Shown here piece after piece: positions 14,599 through 23,720 of a stretch of DNA of 64,000 nt. The translations under genes were made by a program, and so were the position numbers. Position 1 is the stretch's first letter. Each line of letters begins with the position of its first letter. The notes beneath the pieces were generated by a model that was not told the origin of the DNA, ran no database searches, and worked only from the letters and a program-made list of their open reading frames with translations. The stretch is from Peribacter sp043814035 (GTDB lineage: Bacteria; Patescibacteriota; Gracilibacteria; Peribacterales; Peribacteraceae). Where the stretch lies: positions 189,023 to 253,022 of the forward strand of contig JBDRKJ010000007.1 in NCBI GenBank assembly GCA_043814035.1, given 5' to 3'.

Positions 14599-17500
14599 AT
14601 GTCCTCTGATCTCACATTCATCACAAACGAGCAAGGAAAGAGTCTCAAAGAACGGTTCAAAGTTCTGGTCAAAGACACGCGCCTATTCGATGTTCTTGTG
14701 GGGTATTTCTACACGAGCGGTTTTCACGCCGTCTACAAGTCCCTCGAAAAGACCGAGAAAATCCGCATCCTCATTGGCATCAGCACGAACCGTCAGACAT
14801 ATAACCTCGTGGAGCAATCAAAACAGCCCGAGCAGACTTCGATAGAATTTTCCCATGCAGAAGCCAAGGAGGAGTTTGAAAAGCGTATGGTGCATGAGAT
14901 GGAGTGGGAAGCGAAAGACACCGTCACCGTAGAGGAGGGGGTACATACATTCATGAAGTGGTTGCGCTCGGGAAAGCTCGAAATTCGTGCCTATCCCTCT
15001 CAAAAAATCCATGCCAAGCTCTACATCATGACCTTCCCCGAGGGTGACCGCGACGCGGGTAGGGTCATCACAGGATCCAGCAACTTTACGCAATCGGGGC
15101 TTGTAGAAAACCTCGAGTTCAACGTCGAATTGAAGATGCGGGCAGATTACGAGTATGCGAGGAAGAAGTTCGAGGAACTATGGAAAGACAGCGTGGACAT
15201 GTCGGAGAAGTACATCGAAACCATCCAGAACAAAACATGGCTCAATGACACCATCACACCACGAGAAATGTTCTTGAAGTTCCTCTATGAATACTTCAAA
15301 GACGAGATCAATCGACCTGTGGAGCTCTTTTACCAGTACGTACCGACTGAGTTCAAGCAACTGGAATATCAGGAACAGGCCGTACTCAATGCAAAAAAAA
15401 TCCTCGACGAGTACGGCGGGGTCTTCCTCTCCGACGTGGTGGGCTTGGGCAAAACCTATATGGCGGCCATGCTCGCGCAGCAACTGGATGGCAGGAGCCT
15501 CGTGCTCGCATCGCCGGTGCTGCTGGATGCGGACAATCCGGGATCATGGACAAATGTGTTCTCGGACTTCCGCGTGAGTGCAACCTTTGAGTCCATCGGG
15601 GTCCTCGAGAAGCTCCTCGAACGTGGAACTGATCAGTACAAGAACGTCTTCATCGACGAAGCACACCATTTCCGTACCGATACGAACATCACCTACGAAA
15701 TGCTTGCACGCATTTGCAGAGGTAAACGAGTCATCCTTGTCTCGGCAACGCCATACAACAACTACCCGCGCGATATCCTCAACCAGATAAAGCTCTTCCA
15801 GAAGGGAAAGAGCAGCACCATCCCCAATATGCCGAACCTCGACGCGTTCTTCGCAATGCTCGAGCGCAAGCGCAAGAATCTGGACCGGCAAAAGGACTAC
15901 GAGGAATTCATGCGCGTCACCAAGGAAAACGCGAAGGAAGTACGTGAGAAAGTTCTGAAGTATCTGATGGTGAGACGGACACGTTCCGAGATTATAAAAT
16001 ACTTCGGTGAGGATCTCGCAAAACAGAAACTGCGCTTCCCCGATGTTGCTGATCCTGAGGCTGTGTTCTACGAGTTCAATTCCGAGGAAGACAAGGTCTT
16101 CTCTCGGACCATTGAGATCATTGCCCGCGAATTCAGTTACGCGCGGTACATGCCTCTCTCGTCCAAGTATTACAAGGGCGATCTCCAAGGTTCCGAGGAG
16201 CAGGCGCAGGTAAACATGGGTAAGTTCATGAAGATCCTTCTCATCAAGCGTCTGGAGAGCAGTTTCTTTGCTTTCCGAAATACCGTAGCAAGGTTCATTC
16301 ATTCCTATGAGCGGTTCCTTGAGGAATATGAAAAGGGATCGGTGTATGTGAGTCGCAAGCACTCGCTCAAGCTCTTTGATCTCCTGGAGCGTGACGACGA
16401 TGCTGCGGTGGACCGTCTGATGGAACAGGACAAGGCGCAGAAATACGATGCAAAGGACTTTAAGAAGGAATTCGAAAGCGATCTGCGAAGCGACCTTGCG
16501 GCTCTCCGGGAAATCGAGAAACTCTGGAAGGGCATCGTGCGGGACCCGAAACTGATCGCTTTTGCAGAGATACTCACTTCCCGACCCCTGCTGAAGGACA
16601 ATAAGCTCATCGTCTTCACGGAATCGAAGGAAACCGCCGAATACCTAGCCGAAAGTCTGAATGAACGTCTCGGAAACGTGCTGTGCTATACGGGCAGCTC
16701 GGATGCTTCGGTACGAGAGCAGGTCATCAAGAACTTCGATGCGAAGGTAAAAAATCCAAAGGATGACTACCGGATTCTCATCGCCACCGAAGTGCTTGCG
16801 GAAGGTGTGAACCTCCATCGCAGCAACGTCGTCATCAACTACGACATTCCATGGAATCCGACCCGTGTCATGCAGCGTGTCGGACGCATCAACCGCGTGG
16901 ATACCAAGTTCCCGAAAATCTACACGTTCAACTTCTTCCCGACGAAGCAAAGCAACGACCAAATCAAGCTGCGGGAGTCCGCCGAATCGAAAATACATGC
17001 CTTCATCGAAATGTTGGGAGCCGATGCACGACTGCTCACCGATGGAGAGGAAATAAAATCGCATGATCTCTTCGTTCGTCTTTCGTCGAAGCAGACGATT
17101 ACGGGAGAAGGCGAGGGTGTGGAGAGCGAGTTGAAATATCTCTCCATCATTCGCGACCTTCGTGACAATGAACCTGACATCTTTGAGCACATCAAGCGTC
17201 TGCCAAAGAAAGCGCGCACTGCTAGAGCCAGCACCGAACTTCGCGATTCTCTCCTCACCTACTTCCGCAAGGGCAAACTGCAAAAGTTCTTCCTCGCAGG
17301 GGCAAAGAACGCTGCGAGGGAACTGGATTTCCTTGCTGCCGCTTCCTACTTGGAGGCCGAGAAGAACGTGAAACGTGAGGAATTGGGCAAGCGGTATTAC
17401 GAATACCTTGAACAGAACAAAGAGGCGTTCCGCTTCGCCACCAATGAGGAAGTGGAGATGATGGAGACACAAGGAAGAACGGGGGCAGACAAAGGCACGC

Positions 17501-17802
17501 GTCTCCTGAAGATTCTTCGCGCCTCAGACATCCGTAGATTCAAGGGATACACCGAGGATGACGAAGTCTATTTGGAGAGGGTCATCCGGGAAGTGCAAGA
17601 CGGCGGTATGCCCAAGCAGACGCTCAAGGAAGTCATGAAGCTCATTGAGAAGGAAATGGAAGGTGGCATACATCCCCTGAAGATCCTCGGCGCTCTGCGT
17701 ACGTGTATCCCAGAGGAGTTCTTCAAGGAGAGCCTCGTGAGTAGCGCAGCTAAGACAGCGGGTCCGCGCGAGGTTATTCTGTCCGAATATTTCAAAGCTT
17801 GA
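14599..17802 (+). CDS. PLD-nuclease/SF2 (SNF2-like) helicase fusion, putative restriction subunit
   Basis: 1067 residues from the ATG at 14599, preceded by AGGA at a good distance (one of few clear Shine-Dalgarno sequences here). Residues about 1-230 are a phospholipase-D-like domain with a single HKD-type site: His138-x-Lys140 in IHAKLYI, then GSSNFTQSG (159-167). Residues about 260-800 are a superfamily 2 helicase/translocase: GLGKT (Lys285), DEAH (353-356), LVSATPYN, and motif VI QRVGRINR (759-766). The C-terminal 260 residues are helical and unassigned. PLD domains act as nucleases in BfiI-type enzymes, so this is probably the nuclease-translocase half of a restriction system whose methyltransferase is the next gene, 4 bp downstream. 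Confidence 0.85.
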   Translation: MSSDLTFITNEQGKSLKERFKVLVKDTRLFDVLVGYFYTSGFHAVYKSLEKTEKIRILIGISTNRQTYNLVEQSKQPEQTSIEFSHAEAKEEFEKRMVHEMEWEAKDTVTVEEGVHTFMKWLRSGKLEIRAYPSQKIHAKLYIMTFPEGDRDAGRVITGSSNFTQSGLVENLEFNVELKMRADYEYARKKFEELWKDSVDMSEKYIETIQNKTWLNDTITPREMFLKFLYEYFKDEINRPVELFYQYVPTEFKQLEYQEQAVLNAKKILDEYGGVFLSDVVGLGKTYMAAMLAQQLDGRSLVLASPVLLDADNPGSWTNVFSDFRVSATFESIGVLEKLLERGTDQYKNVFIDEAHHFRTDTNITYEMLARICRGKRVILVSATPYNNYPRDILNQIKLFQKGKSSTIPNMPNLDAFFAMLERKRKNLDRQKDYEEFMRVTKENAKEVREKVLKYLMVRRTRSEIIKYFGEDLAKQKLRFPDVADPEAVFYEFNSEEDKVFSRTIEIIAREFSYARYMPLSSKYYKGDLQGSEEQAQVNMGKFMKILLIKRLESSFFAFRNTVARFIHSYERFLEEYEKGSVYVSRKHSLKLFDLLERDDDAAVDRLMEQDKAQKYDAKDFKKEFESDLRSDLAALREIEKLWKGIVRDPKLIAFAEILTSRPLLKDNKLIVFTESKETAEYLAESLNERLGNVLCYTGSSDASVREQVIKNFDAKVKNPKDDYRILIATEVLAEGVNLHRSNVVINYDIPWNPTRVMQRVGRINRVDTKFPKIYTFNFFPTKQSNDQIKLRESAESKIHAFIEMLGADARLLTDGEEIKSHDLFVRLSSKQTITGEGEGVESELKYLSIIRDLRDNEPDIFEHIKRLPKKARTARASTELRDSLLTYFRKGKLQKFFLAGAKNAARELDFLAAASYLEAEKNVKREELGKRYYEYLEQNKEAFRFATNEEVEMMETQGRTGADKGTRLLKILRASDIRRFKGYTEDDEVYLERVIREVQDGGMPKQTLKEVMKLIEKEMEGGIHPLKILGALRTCIPEEFFKESLVSSAAKTAGPREVILSEYFKA

Positions 17803-17806
17803 TCCT

Positions 17807-20800
17807 ATGGATAATATCGCAGCCGCCAACCTTATTCGCACCACCTTCCAGAACCCATTCGATAAGGCGCGGTATGTGTCCTTCGCGAAGAACCTGCTCA
17901 ATACGATCGATGAATTCAAAGCTTTCTCCCTCTACGGTCAGTACGTTCCTGAGAAATTCCGCGAGTTTGTGAAAGGATACGAGCGCATTGGCACATTTAC
18001 TGATCCTGAAGGGCTGAAGCTAGATGTCCTCATCGTTCATCTCAAGAGCGAAACAACCTTGGCCCGGGCACGAACCTCACAGCGCAACTTCATCGCTAAC
18101 TATCTGAAGAGCAGAGATGCGAAGGATGCCGGACTGATCGCTTTTGTCGCTCCGAACCCTGAGGACTGGCGATTCTCCTTTGTGAAGATGGACTACAAAC
18201 TCGTGGAGAAGGGCGGAAAGTTCAAGGCTGAAGAAGACTTCACTCCCGCACGCCGCTACTCGTTTCTCGTCGGTTCTCACGAGAGCAGCCACACGGCACA
18301 GCGGCAATTGCTCCCCATCCTTGCAGACGACAAGCACAATCCGACACTCAGCCTCATCGAGAACGCCTTCAGCATCGAAACCGTCACCAAGGAGTTCTTC
18401 GAAAAGTACCGCGATCTATTTGTGCGCGTGAAAGAGGCATTGGATGCCCTCGTAGATTCAGACAAAGTCCTTAGGAAAGAGTTTAGAGCAAAAGACGTGA
18501 ACACGGCTGACTTCGCAAAGAAGCTACTTGGGCAAATCGTCTTCCTCTACTTTCTGCAGAAGAAAGGCTGGTTCGGAGTAGCGCGCGATGCCGCGTGGGG
18601 TAGCGGTCATAAGAACTTTTTACGCCAGCTTTTCGAGGGGAAGCTCATGCGCTACAAGAATTTCTTTGACGACGTGCTTGAACCGCTCTTCTACGAAGCG
18701 CTCGCCGTCGAGCGTGAGGAAAACTACTACAGCAAGTTCAACTGCAAAATCCCGTTTCTCAATGGCGGCCTATTCGATCCCCTCAATGGATACGATTGGG
18801 TGCATACCGACATCACCTTCTCCAATGACCTCTTCTCGAACACAGTAAAAACCAAGGAGGGGGACATCGGCTCAGGAATTCTCGACATCTTCGACCGCTA
18901 CAACTTCACCGTGAAGGAAGATGAACCGCTGGAAAAAGAGGTGGCCGTTGATCCGGAAATGCTCGGCAAAGTGTTCGAGAATTTGCTGGAGGTGGATGAG
19001 CGCAGTGCGAAGGGGACGTACTACACGCCCCGCGAAATCGTTCATTACATGTGCGAGGAAAGCCTCATCAACTATCTTGCCACGGAACTGGAAGGCAAAG
19101 TTTTGAAGGAAGACATCACAAAACTCGTGTACTCGGGGAACATGATGATCGAGCATGAGAGCCGCGTGGCGAACGAAGGAAAGGAAACGCGCGATTACTC
19201 CTTCAAGCTGCCGGAAAGCATCCGCAAACACGCAGTACTCATCGATCAGAAGCTTGAAGACATTCGTGTCTGTGATCCCGCCATCGGTTCCGGCGCATTC
19301 CCCGTTGGCATGATGAGTGAGATCGTGAGCGCCAGAGAGACGCTTTCCAGCTATCTCCCCGCAACGGGGAATCGCACTCCATACGATTTTAAGCGGCACG
19401 CTATTCAGGAATGCCTCTACGGCGTCGATCTCGATCCTGGGGCTGTGGAGATCGCTAAGCTGCGTCTCTGGCTCTCACTGATCGTGGACGAGGATGACAT
19501 TGCACGCATCAAGCCGCTGCCGAACCTCGATTACCGCATTATGCAGGGCAATAGCCTCCTTGAAGAGTTCGAGGGCATTCGATTGTTCGATGAAAAGCTA
19601 TTGGAAAGTAATACAGAAGACAAAGAGAAAGAACTTGCGAATGCGAAAGACAAGATCAGCACCCTGCAGCAGGAGTACTTCGCGTTGCACTCCAGTGGAA
19701 AGCTCAAAGACGTGCGGAAAGATGAAATCCAGCTTGAAATCAAACGATTGCAGGCACTCCAGAAGCAGCTGCAGGCGAAGCCGAAACCAACGGAGAAAGT
19801 CGGCATGTTCGACTCACCGAGCCGTGTGGGAGACGTGCTCAACAAACTCAAGACTCTTCATAAAGCTTTCTTCGAGGCAACACAGCGTAAGAAAAAAGAT
19901 GAGATCAAAAAGCAGATCGAGGAATTGGAATGGGAGCTGATCGAAATATCACTGACCGAGAAGAAAAAAAACGACCTTCTCGCCAAGCTCAAGCGCACGC
20001 GCGTACGTCCGTTCTTCCTTTGGAAACTACATTTCGCAGATGTCTTTAGGGAAAAGGGTGGTTTCGATATTGTAATAGCCAATCCTCCGTATTTGCGTGT
20101 TCAGGGTATTGATAAATCCCAAGTCCAAACCTATAAAAAACTATATCGATCAGCGACTGGCAGATTTGATCTGTATGTTTTATTTGTTGAATGTGCAATA
20201 TCTCTTACAAGAAAGAACGGAACTATCAATTTCATCATGCCTGATAAATGGAAAAATTCTGCTTTTGGAAGCGGCTTGAGAAGTATTATTTCAGCAAGTA
20301 ATTATCTTTATAAACTTATTTCTTTTGAGGAATATCAAGTCTTCAATGCATCAACGTACTCGTCATTGGCTTGGTTTAGGAAAAGCGATAACAAGTCTTT
20401 TCTTTTTTCTAAACTGCAAAGAGACCTGAAAACGAATCGAGAACTAGATGAGTATTTGAATGAACTTAATGAAGGCAAATTTTCTGAGATTCAGGCAGAC
20501 ACTTTAGATAGTACGAAAAGTTGGACTCTAACTTCTTCTGAAACTGGAACTGTGATATTAAAAATGAGAAAACAGCCTTTGACCACAAAAGATATTTTTG
20601 AGGGAATTTATCAAGGCATCATCACTATAGGAGATGATATTTTTTACATCCCTGGGAAAATTGAAGGTGATCATTTCATCGGAAAATCAGACCGTCTGGG
20701 TGAGGAGGTTATTTTTGAGAAAGAAATCATGAAACCATTGTTAATGGGTGATGACATCAAAAGGTATGCCCCCCTTGTGAATAGCATGTTTTGTTTGTAT

Positions 20801-21418
20801 CCGCATTACGTTGCTGACTCAAAAACAAAACCATATGAAGAAGCTGTGTTGCGCGAGAAATTCCCAATGGCATTTAAGTATCTAATGAAATTCAAAGAAG
20901 AACTGCAGAGCAAAAAGGTAAAATATAAGACTAATCCGACCCATTGGTACTCTCTACATAGAGCAAGAGAAATGGAGGTATTTGAACAAGAAAAAATAAT
21001 AACTCCGTATCTATCTCTGACTGGTGACATGACGCTTGATACCAACTCTCACTATACGAATGCTAAATGTTATAATTTAGTGAAGAAAACTACCATGGAA
21101 GGTAGCTATAGATTTTACTTGGGTCTGCTCAACTCAAAACTGACAAGCTATTACATTCGCTGCTCAGGGACTGTTTTTAGGGGTGGCTATCTCGCGTACA
21201 CAAGCGATTATCTCGATTCTTTGCCGCTTCCCGATTCAAGCCTCACAAAAGAGCAGCACGATATCGAAAGCTATGTTGATCGCGCTCTTGAAGCAAAAAA
21301 GGGAAATCCGAAAGCAGATACGAAACAAATCGAAGCCGAGATCGATAAGTTGGTCTATCAAATATATGGACTGACGGAGGAGGAGATCAGGACTCTTGAG
21401 AAGAGCATCGCAAGGTAG
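17807..21418 (+). CDS. Eco57I/type IIG-like DNA adenine methyltransferase with target-recognition domain
   Basis: 1203 residues. Motif I DPAIGSGAF (490-498) and motif IV NPPY (759-762) identify an N6-adenine (gamma-class) methyltransferase; between them is an insertion with a Lys/Glu-rich coiled coil (about 600-740). The C-terminal part (about 765-1150) is a TaqI/Eco57I-type specificity region, including KPLLMGDDIKRYAPL and YLGLLNSKLTSYYIRCSGTVFRGG. The N-terminal 150 residues have a strand pattern and basic/acidic residues (LDVLIVHLKSE) that might be a remnant nuclease domain, but no clear PD-(D/E)xK is visible. Base composition drops sharply inside the specificity region. It forms an operon with the upstream PLD-helicase gene. 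Confidence 0.88.
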   Translation: MDNIAAANLIRTTFQNPFDKARYVSFAKNLLNTIDEFKAFSLYGQYVPEKFREFVKGYERIGTFTDPEGLKLDVLIVHLKSETTLARARTSQRNFIANYLKSRDAKDAGLIAFVAPNPEDWRFSFVKMDYKLVEKGGKFKAEEDFTPARRYSFLVGSHESSHTAQRQLLPILADDKHNPTLSLIENAFSIETVTKEFFEKYRDLFVRVKEALDALVDSDKVLRKEFRAKDVNTADFAKKLLGQIVFLYFLQKKGWFGVARDAAWGSGHKNFLRQLFEGKLMRYKNFFDDVLEPLFYEALAVEREENYYSKFNCKIPFLNGGLFDPLNGYDWVHTDITFSNDLFSNTVKTKEGDIGSGILDIFDRYNFTVKEDEPLEKEVAVDPEMLGKVFENLLEVDERSAKGTYYTPREIVHYMCEESLINYLATELEGKVLKEDITKLVYSGNMMIEHESRVANEGKETRDYSFKLPESIRKHAVLIDQKLEDIRVCDPAIGSGAFPVGMMSEIVSARETLSSYLPATGNRTPYDFKRHAIQECLYGVDLDPGAVEIAKLRLWLSLIVDEDDIARIKPLPNLDYRIMQGNSLLEEFEGIRLFDEKLLESNTEDKEKELANAKDKISTLQQEYFALHSSGKLKDVRKDEIQLEIKRLQALQKQLQAKPKPTEKVGMFDSPSRVGDVLNKLKTLHKAFFEATQRKKKDEIKKQIEELEWELIEISLTEKKKNDLLAKLKRTRVRPFFLWKLHFADVFREKGGFDIVIANPPYLRVQGIDKSQVQTYKKLYRSATGRFDLYVLFVECAISLTRKNGTINFIMPDKWKNSAFGSGLRSIISASNYLYKLISFEEYQVFNASTYSSLAWFRKSDNKSFLFSKLQRDLKTNRELDEYLNELNEGKFSEIQADTLDSTKSWTLTSSETGTVILKMRKQPLTTKDIFEGIYQGIITIGDDIFYIPGKIEGDHFIGKSDRLGEEVIFEKEIMKPLLMGDDIKRYAPLVNSMFCLYPHYVADSKTKPYEEAVLREKFPMAFKYLMKFKEELQSKKVKYKTNPTHWYSLHRAREMEVFEQEKIITPYLSLTGDMTLDTNSHYTNAKCYNLVKKTTMEGSYRFYLGLLNSKLTSYYIRCSGTVFRGGYLAYTSDYLDSLPLPDSSLTKEQHDIESYVDRALEAKKGNPKADTKQIEAEIDKLVYQIYGLTEEEIRTLEKSIAR
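20060..21140 (+). other. AT-rich mosaic segment inside the methyltransferase gene
   Basis: From just before NPPY to the end of the specificity domain the composition falls. Hand counts: 35% GC in 20461-20520 against 58% in 19261-19320 of the same gene. Flanking parts match the GC-rich neighbours. This is the expected footprint of exchange of the target-recognition region by recombination. Confidence 0.7.
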
Positions 21419-21424
21419 CGTGGC

Positions 21425-22183
21425 TTATCCGGTCTTGAGAATGATCCCCGAGGGGCTGACTGATTGTTTCCTCCTGCGTTCCATAGCTTCCTTCGCCCTT
21501 CCCTTGGGCGTAGCAAGAACGAAGATTTGTCTGGTCTCGTAGAACTCGAAAAGCCAGAGATGGCCGTTCTTCACGGTCTCGAAAGGGATGACCTTCGCTC
21601 TACAGACACGGCCATCTCCCATGATGATCGTCTTCGCCGAGCGCGCAAAGGCCATGATGTCTGCGTTTGCGAGGATCTTCTGACCGTCCTCGCTCTTAAA
21701 ATCGACCACGTTGTACCAATGATCGTCGTATCGCTCCTTCCATTCGCTGAAGCGGTAGTTAAGTCCGCGTGCGATGCGGATGAGCACCACCTGGACCCTT
21801 CGCCAGTCCTCGTCACTAATCTCGATGGCACGGACTTTCTCTCCGGTGAAGAGGCCGCTTTTCGTGAGAACGTCGAATGTCACGGTCTGCGCGGCGATCT
21901 TTGGTCCAAGTCCGACGAACCGTTTCATCGCCCTTGCCACGCTGCCGAGGAAGTGAGTCTTCGAGACGGGATTGCCAACGCCAGCATCGTGTACTAGAAG
22001 AGTTTTGAACAACTCGTCGTCCTTTGAGTATTTTTTGCGGCAAGCCTCGCAGGACGGGACAGTCACGAGATCAGGGGTTCCCTTCGCGTACAGCGAACGA
22101 GGGGGAATGTGATCCTCATTTTCTGCGGTATTCGGGCAGTACGCGCACCTCATCCCGTGCCACCAAGGCTGCCTCTTCTGCAT
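21425..22183 (-). CDS. HNH-type endonuclease-like protein
   Basis: 252 residues. The N-terminus holds a zinc-finger HNH-like core: CAYCPNTAENEDHIPPRSLY and VPSCEACRKKYSKDDE, i.e. two CxxC pairs and the DH pair typical of HNH_5-like nucleases. The remaining 200 residues (FLGSVARAMKRFVGLGPKI, WYNVVDFKSEDGQKI) are not recognised. A TAAAAT box (complement of 22190-22195) lies 6 nt before the ATG, supporting the start at 22183; a second ATG at 22153 is possible. It is convergent with the methyltransferase gene (stops 6 bp apart) and divergent from the ClpP-like operon. It may be a nuclease effector or a Type IV-like restriction enzyme. Confidence 0.7.
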   Translation of the reverse strand: MQKRQPWWHGMRCAYCPNTAENEDHIPPRSLYAKGTPDLVTVPSCEACRKKYSKDDELFKTLLVHDAGVGNPVSKTHFLGSVARAMKRFVGLGPKIAAQTVTFDVLTKSGLFTGEKVRAIEISDEDWRRVQVVLIRIARGLNYRFSEWKERYDDHWYNVVDFKSEDGQKILANADIMAFARSAKTIIMGDGRVCRAKVIPFETVKNGHLWLFEFYETRQIFVLATPKGRAKEAMERRRKQSVSPSGIILKTG

Positions 22184-22189
22184 ACTTTC

Positions 22190-22195
22190 ATTTTA
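22190..22195 (-). promoter_or_regulatory. -10 element, leaderless start of the HNH gene
   Basis: TAAAAT on the minus strand, 6 nt before the ATG at 22183; the predicted first transcribed base is the A of the start codon. Confidence 0.5.
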
Positions 22196-22284
22196 GCGTA
22201 ACCCTCTCACGGGCAACTCACCCGAATGTCTGGCATCCATCTGCAAACTCGCAATCGAGGTTGGCGACACTGGCGGTCTCGGCG

Positions 22285-22290
22285 TATATT
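22285..22290 (+). promoter_or_regulatory. -10 element of the ClpP-like operon
   Basis: TATATT 7 nt before the ATG at 22298, predicting an essentially leaderless operon transcript. It also decides the start codon, because an in-frame ATG at 22226 would lie upstream of the transcript. Confidence 0.5.
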
Positions 22291-22297
22291 TCGGTAC

Positions 22298-22858
22298 ATG
22301 GCTAACGGCATCGTTATCAACTTCATCGGCGAAATTAACGACAAAACCACGGGCATTCTGTTTTTTGTCCTCACCAATCAGCTACAGAGTGGGGCTAAAG
22401 AAATACGCCTCAATATCTCTTCGCCTGGCGGGTCAGTTTTTCATGCGATCACCGTCCACAATTTCATCTTGGGACTTCAAGATGTCACAGTTCACGCTCA
22501 CAACCTTGGTCAAATCGACTCGGCGGCGAATGTCATTTTTCTCGCTGGAAAAGTGCGTACTGCGAGCAAGGCTGCCACATTCCTCATGCACCCACCCAAG
22601 GTGATGTTCAACGGCCCACAAGCGATGTCAATTGAGGAAATGGGAGAGCGATTGGAAGGCTTGAAAAGTGATGAAAAGAAGATGGCCGGGATCATCGGCG
22701 CATGTATCTCCAAAAGCCCCAAGGAAATTATCCAGATGTTCAAGAAGCGTCGCACGTATTCAAGCGAGCAAGGTATTGAGCTTGGCTTCATTTCCCGCGT
22801 GGAAGAGTTCTCGGTGACTCCCGGGCAACCGACTTTCACTATCACGAACAATGGCTGA
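22298..22858 (+). CDS. ClpP/crotonase-fold serine protease-like protein
   Basis: 186 residues with the ClpP fold signature: ISSPGGSV (oxyanion region, 41-47), a nucleophile position in GQIDSAANVIFLAG (Ser75, aligning with the ClpP GQAAS serine) and FLMHPP (His98, aligning with the ClpP catalytic His). The usual Asp near the C-terminus is replaced by basic residues (FKKRRTYSSEQGIELGFI), so the third triad member is not obvious. It lacks the N-terminal and handle features needed for certain ClpX binding. The stop overlaps the next gene in an 8-nt overlap, so it is translationally coupled to the GHKL ATPase. Membership of a three-gene module is clear; the substrate is unknown. Confidence 0.8.
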   Translation: MANGIVINFIGEINDKTTGILFFVLTNQLQSGAKEIRLNISSPGGSVFHAITVHNFILGLQDVTVHAHNLGQIDSAANVIFLAGKVRTASKAATFLMHPPKVMFNGPQAMSIEEMGERLEGLKSDEKKMAGIIGACISKSPKEIIQMFKKRRTYSSEQGIELGFISRVEEFSVTPGQPTFTITNNG

Positions 22859-23720
22859 ACAAATTATTATTGGCGCTTCATTCAGCACGATGCAGCGCCT
22901 TAAGGAATTGGCAAACAATTTACGCTACCTCTCATCAAAGGAACGAGGTGCGGATGTACAAATGCAGATTGCTTTTGCCACTCCACTCTCAATTACCCCA
23001 ATTGCAGCCGTTATCAACGATAGAAGCCTGTCACATGCTGGCCAGTTCAATTCTTATCTGCACACTGTGCATTTTCCCGAAGGCGTGAGTGAGTGCAAAG
23101 AAGTCGGCACTTATTTCCCAATCATTCATTTACAAATGGAAGGCCTGACAAAAGCAGACATGAGTAGGAAGCTGGAATCTCTCCATTCGACCTTTCTTGA
23201 TCTTCTCAATAAAAATATCATTGCCGATAGGCAGTTTTTGGAACTCGTCACCAAGAATACTTTCGGATTCTTGCTCGGTGAACTCTTCGATAACATTGAA
23301 GAGCATTCACAAGCGAAGAATGTATATTTGTTCGCACAATATTGGCCAAAGACCAACAGTTGCGAAATATGCCTTCTTGACGATGGTCAAGGCCTCCTCG
23401 GCTCACTGCGCGGTGCAAATAGGGATGTTAGCAGTAACGAAGATGCGATGAGAAAAATCCTCAACTACCGATTGTCGGCAAAGGATGAATTCGGAGATAT
23501 TCGTCGAGGAACAGGATTATGGAATACTCGTCTTGCTATCATCAACCAGCAGCTCAAAGGTGAATTCTTGATTCTCTCTGGTGATACGGCTTTTGTGCAA
23601 TCTGAAGGGCAAAATGGACAATTCTTGAAGTTGTCAGAAACTCAATGGAATGGTACAATAGTAATGATGAGGCTTGTGAAGCCTGTGGTACCATTCAGTA
23701 TCTACGACTATGTCAGATAA
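22851..23720 (+). CDS. GHKL-type ATP-binding protein
   Basis: 289 residues. An unrecognised N-terminal 125 residues precede a Bergerat-fold ATPase: N box ELFDNIEEHS (144-153), G1 LLDDGQGL (176-182) and G2 RRGTGLWN (218-225). This pattern matches the histidine-kinase-like ATPase group that includes anti-sigma kinases (SpoIIAB/RsbW) but no phospho-accepting histidine domain or membrane segment is visible. It overlaps the ClpP-like gene by 8 nt and the STAS-like gene by 11 nt. By analogy with RsbW-RsbV, the natural partner is the STAS-like protein encoded next. Confidence 0.82.
   Translation: MAEQIIIGASFSTMQRLKELANNLRYLSSKERGADVQMQIAFATPLSITPIAAVINDRSLSHAGQFNSYLHTVHFPEGVSECKEVGTYFPIIHLQMEGLTKADMSRKLESLHSTFLDLLNKNIIADRQFLELVTKNTFGFLLGELFDNIEEHSQAKNVYLFAQYWPKTNSCEICLLDDGQGLLGSLRGANRDVSSNEDAMRKILNYRLSAKDEFGDIRRGTGLWNTRLAIINQQLKGEFLILSGDTAFVQSEGQNGQFLKLSETQWNGTIVMMRLVKPVVPFSIYDYVR

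Noticed and set aside
15544..16362. 272-codon open frame antisense to the helicase gene
   Set aside because: Shadow of a conserved helicase; the residue composition is unlike a real protein and it has no promoter or start context.
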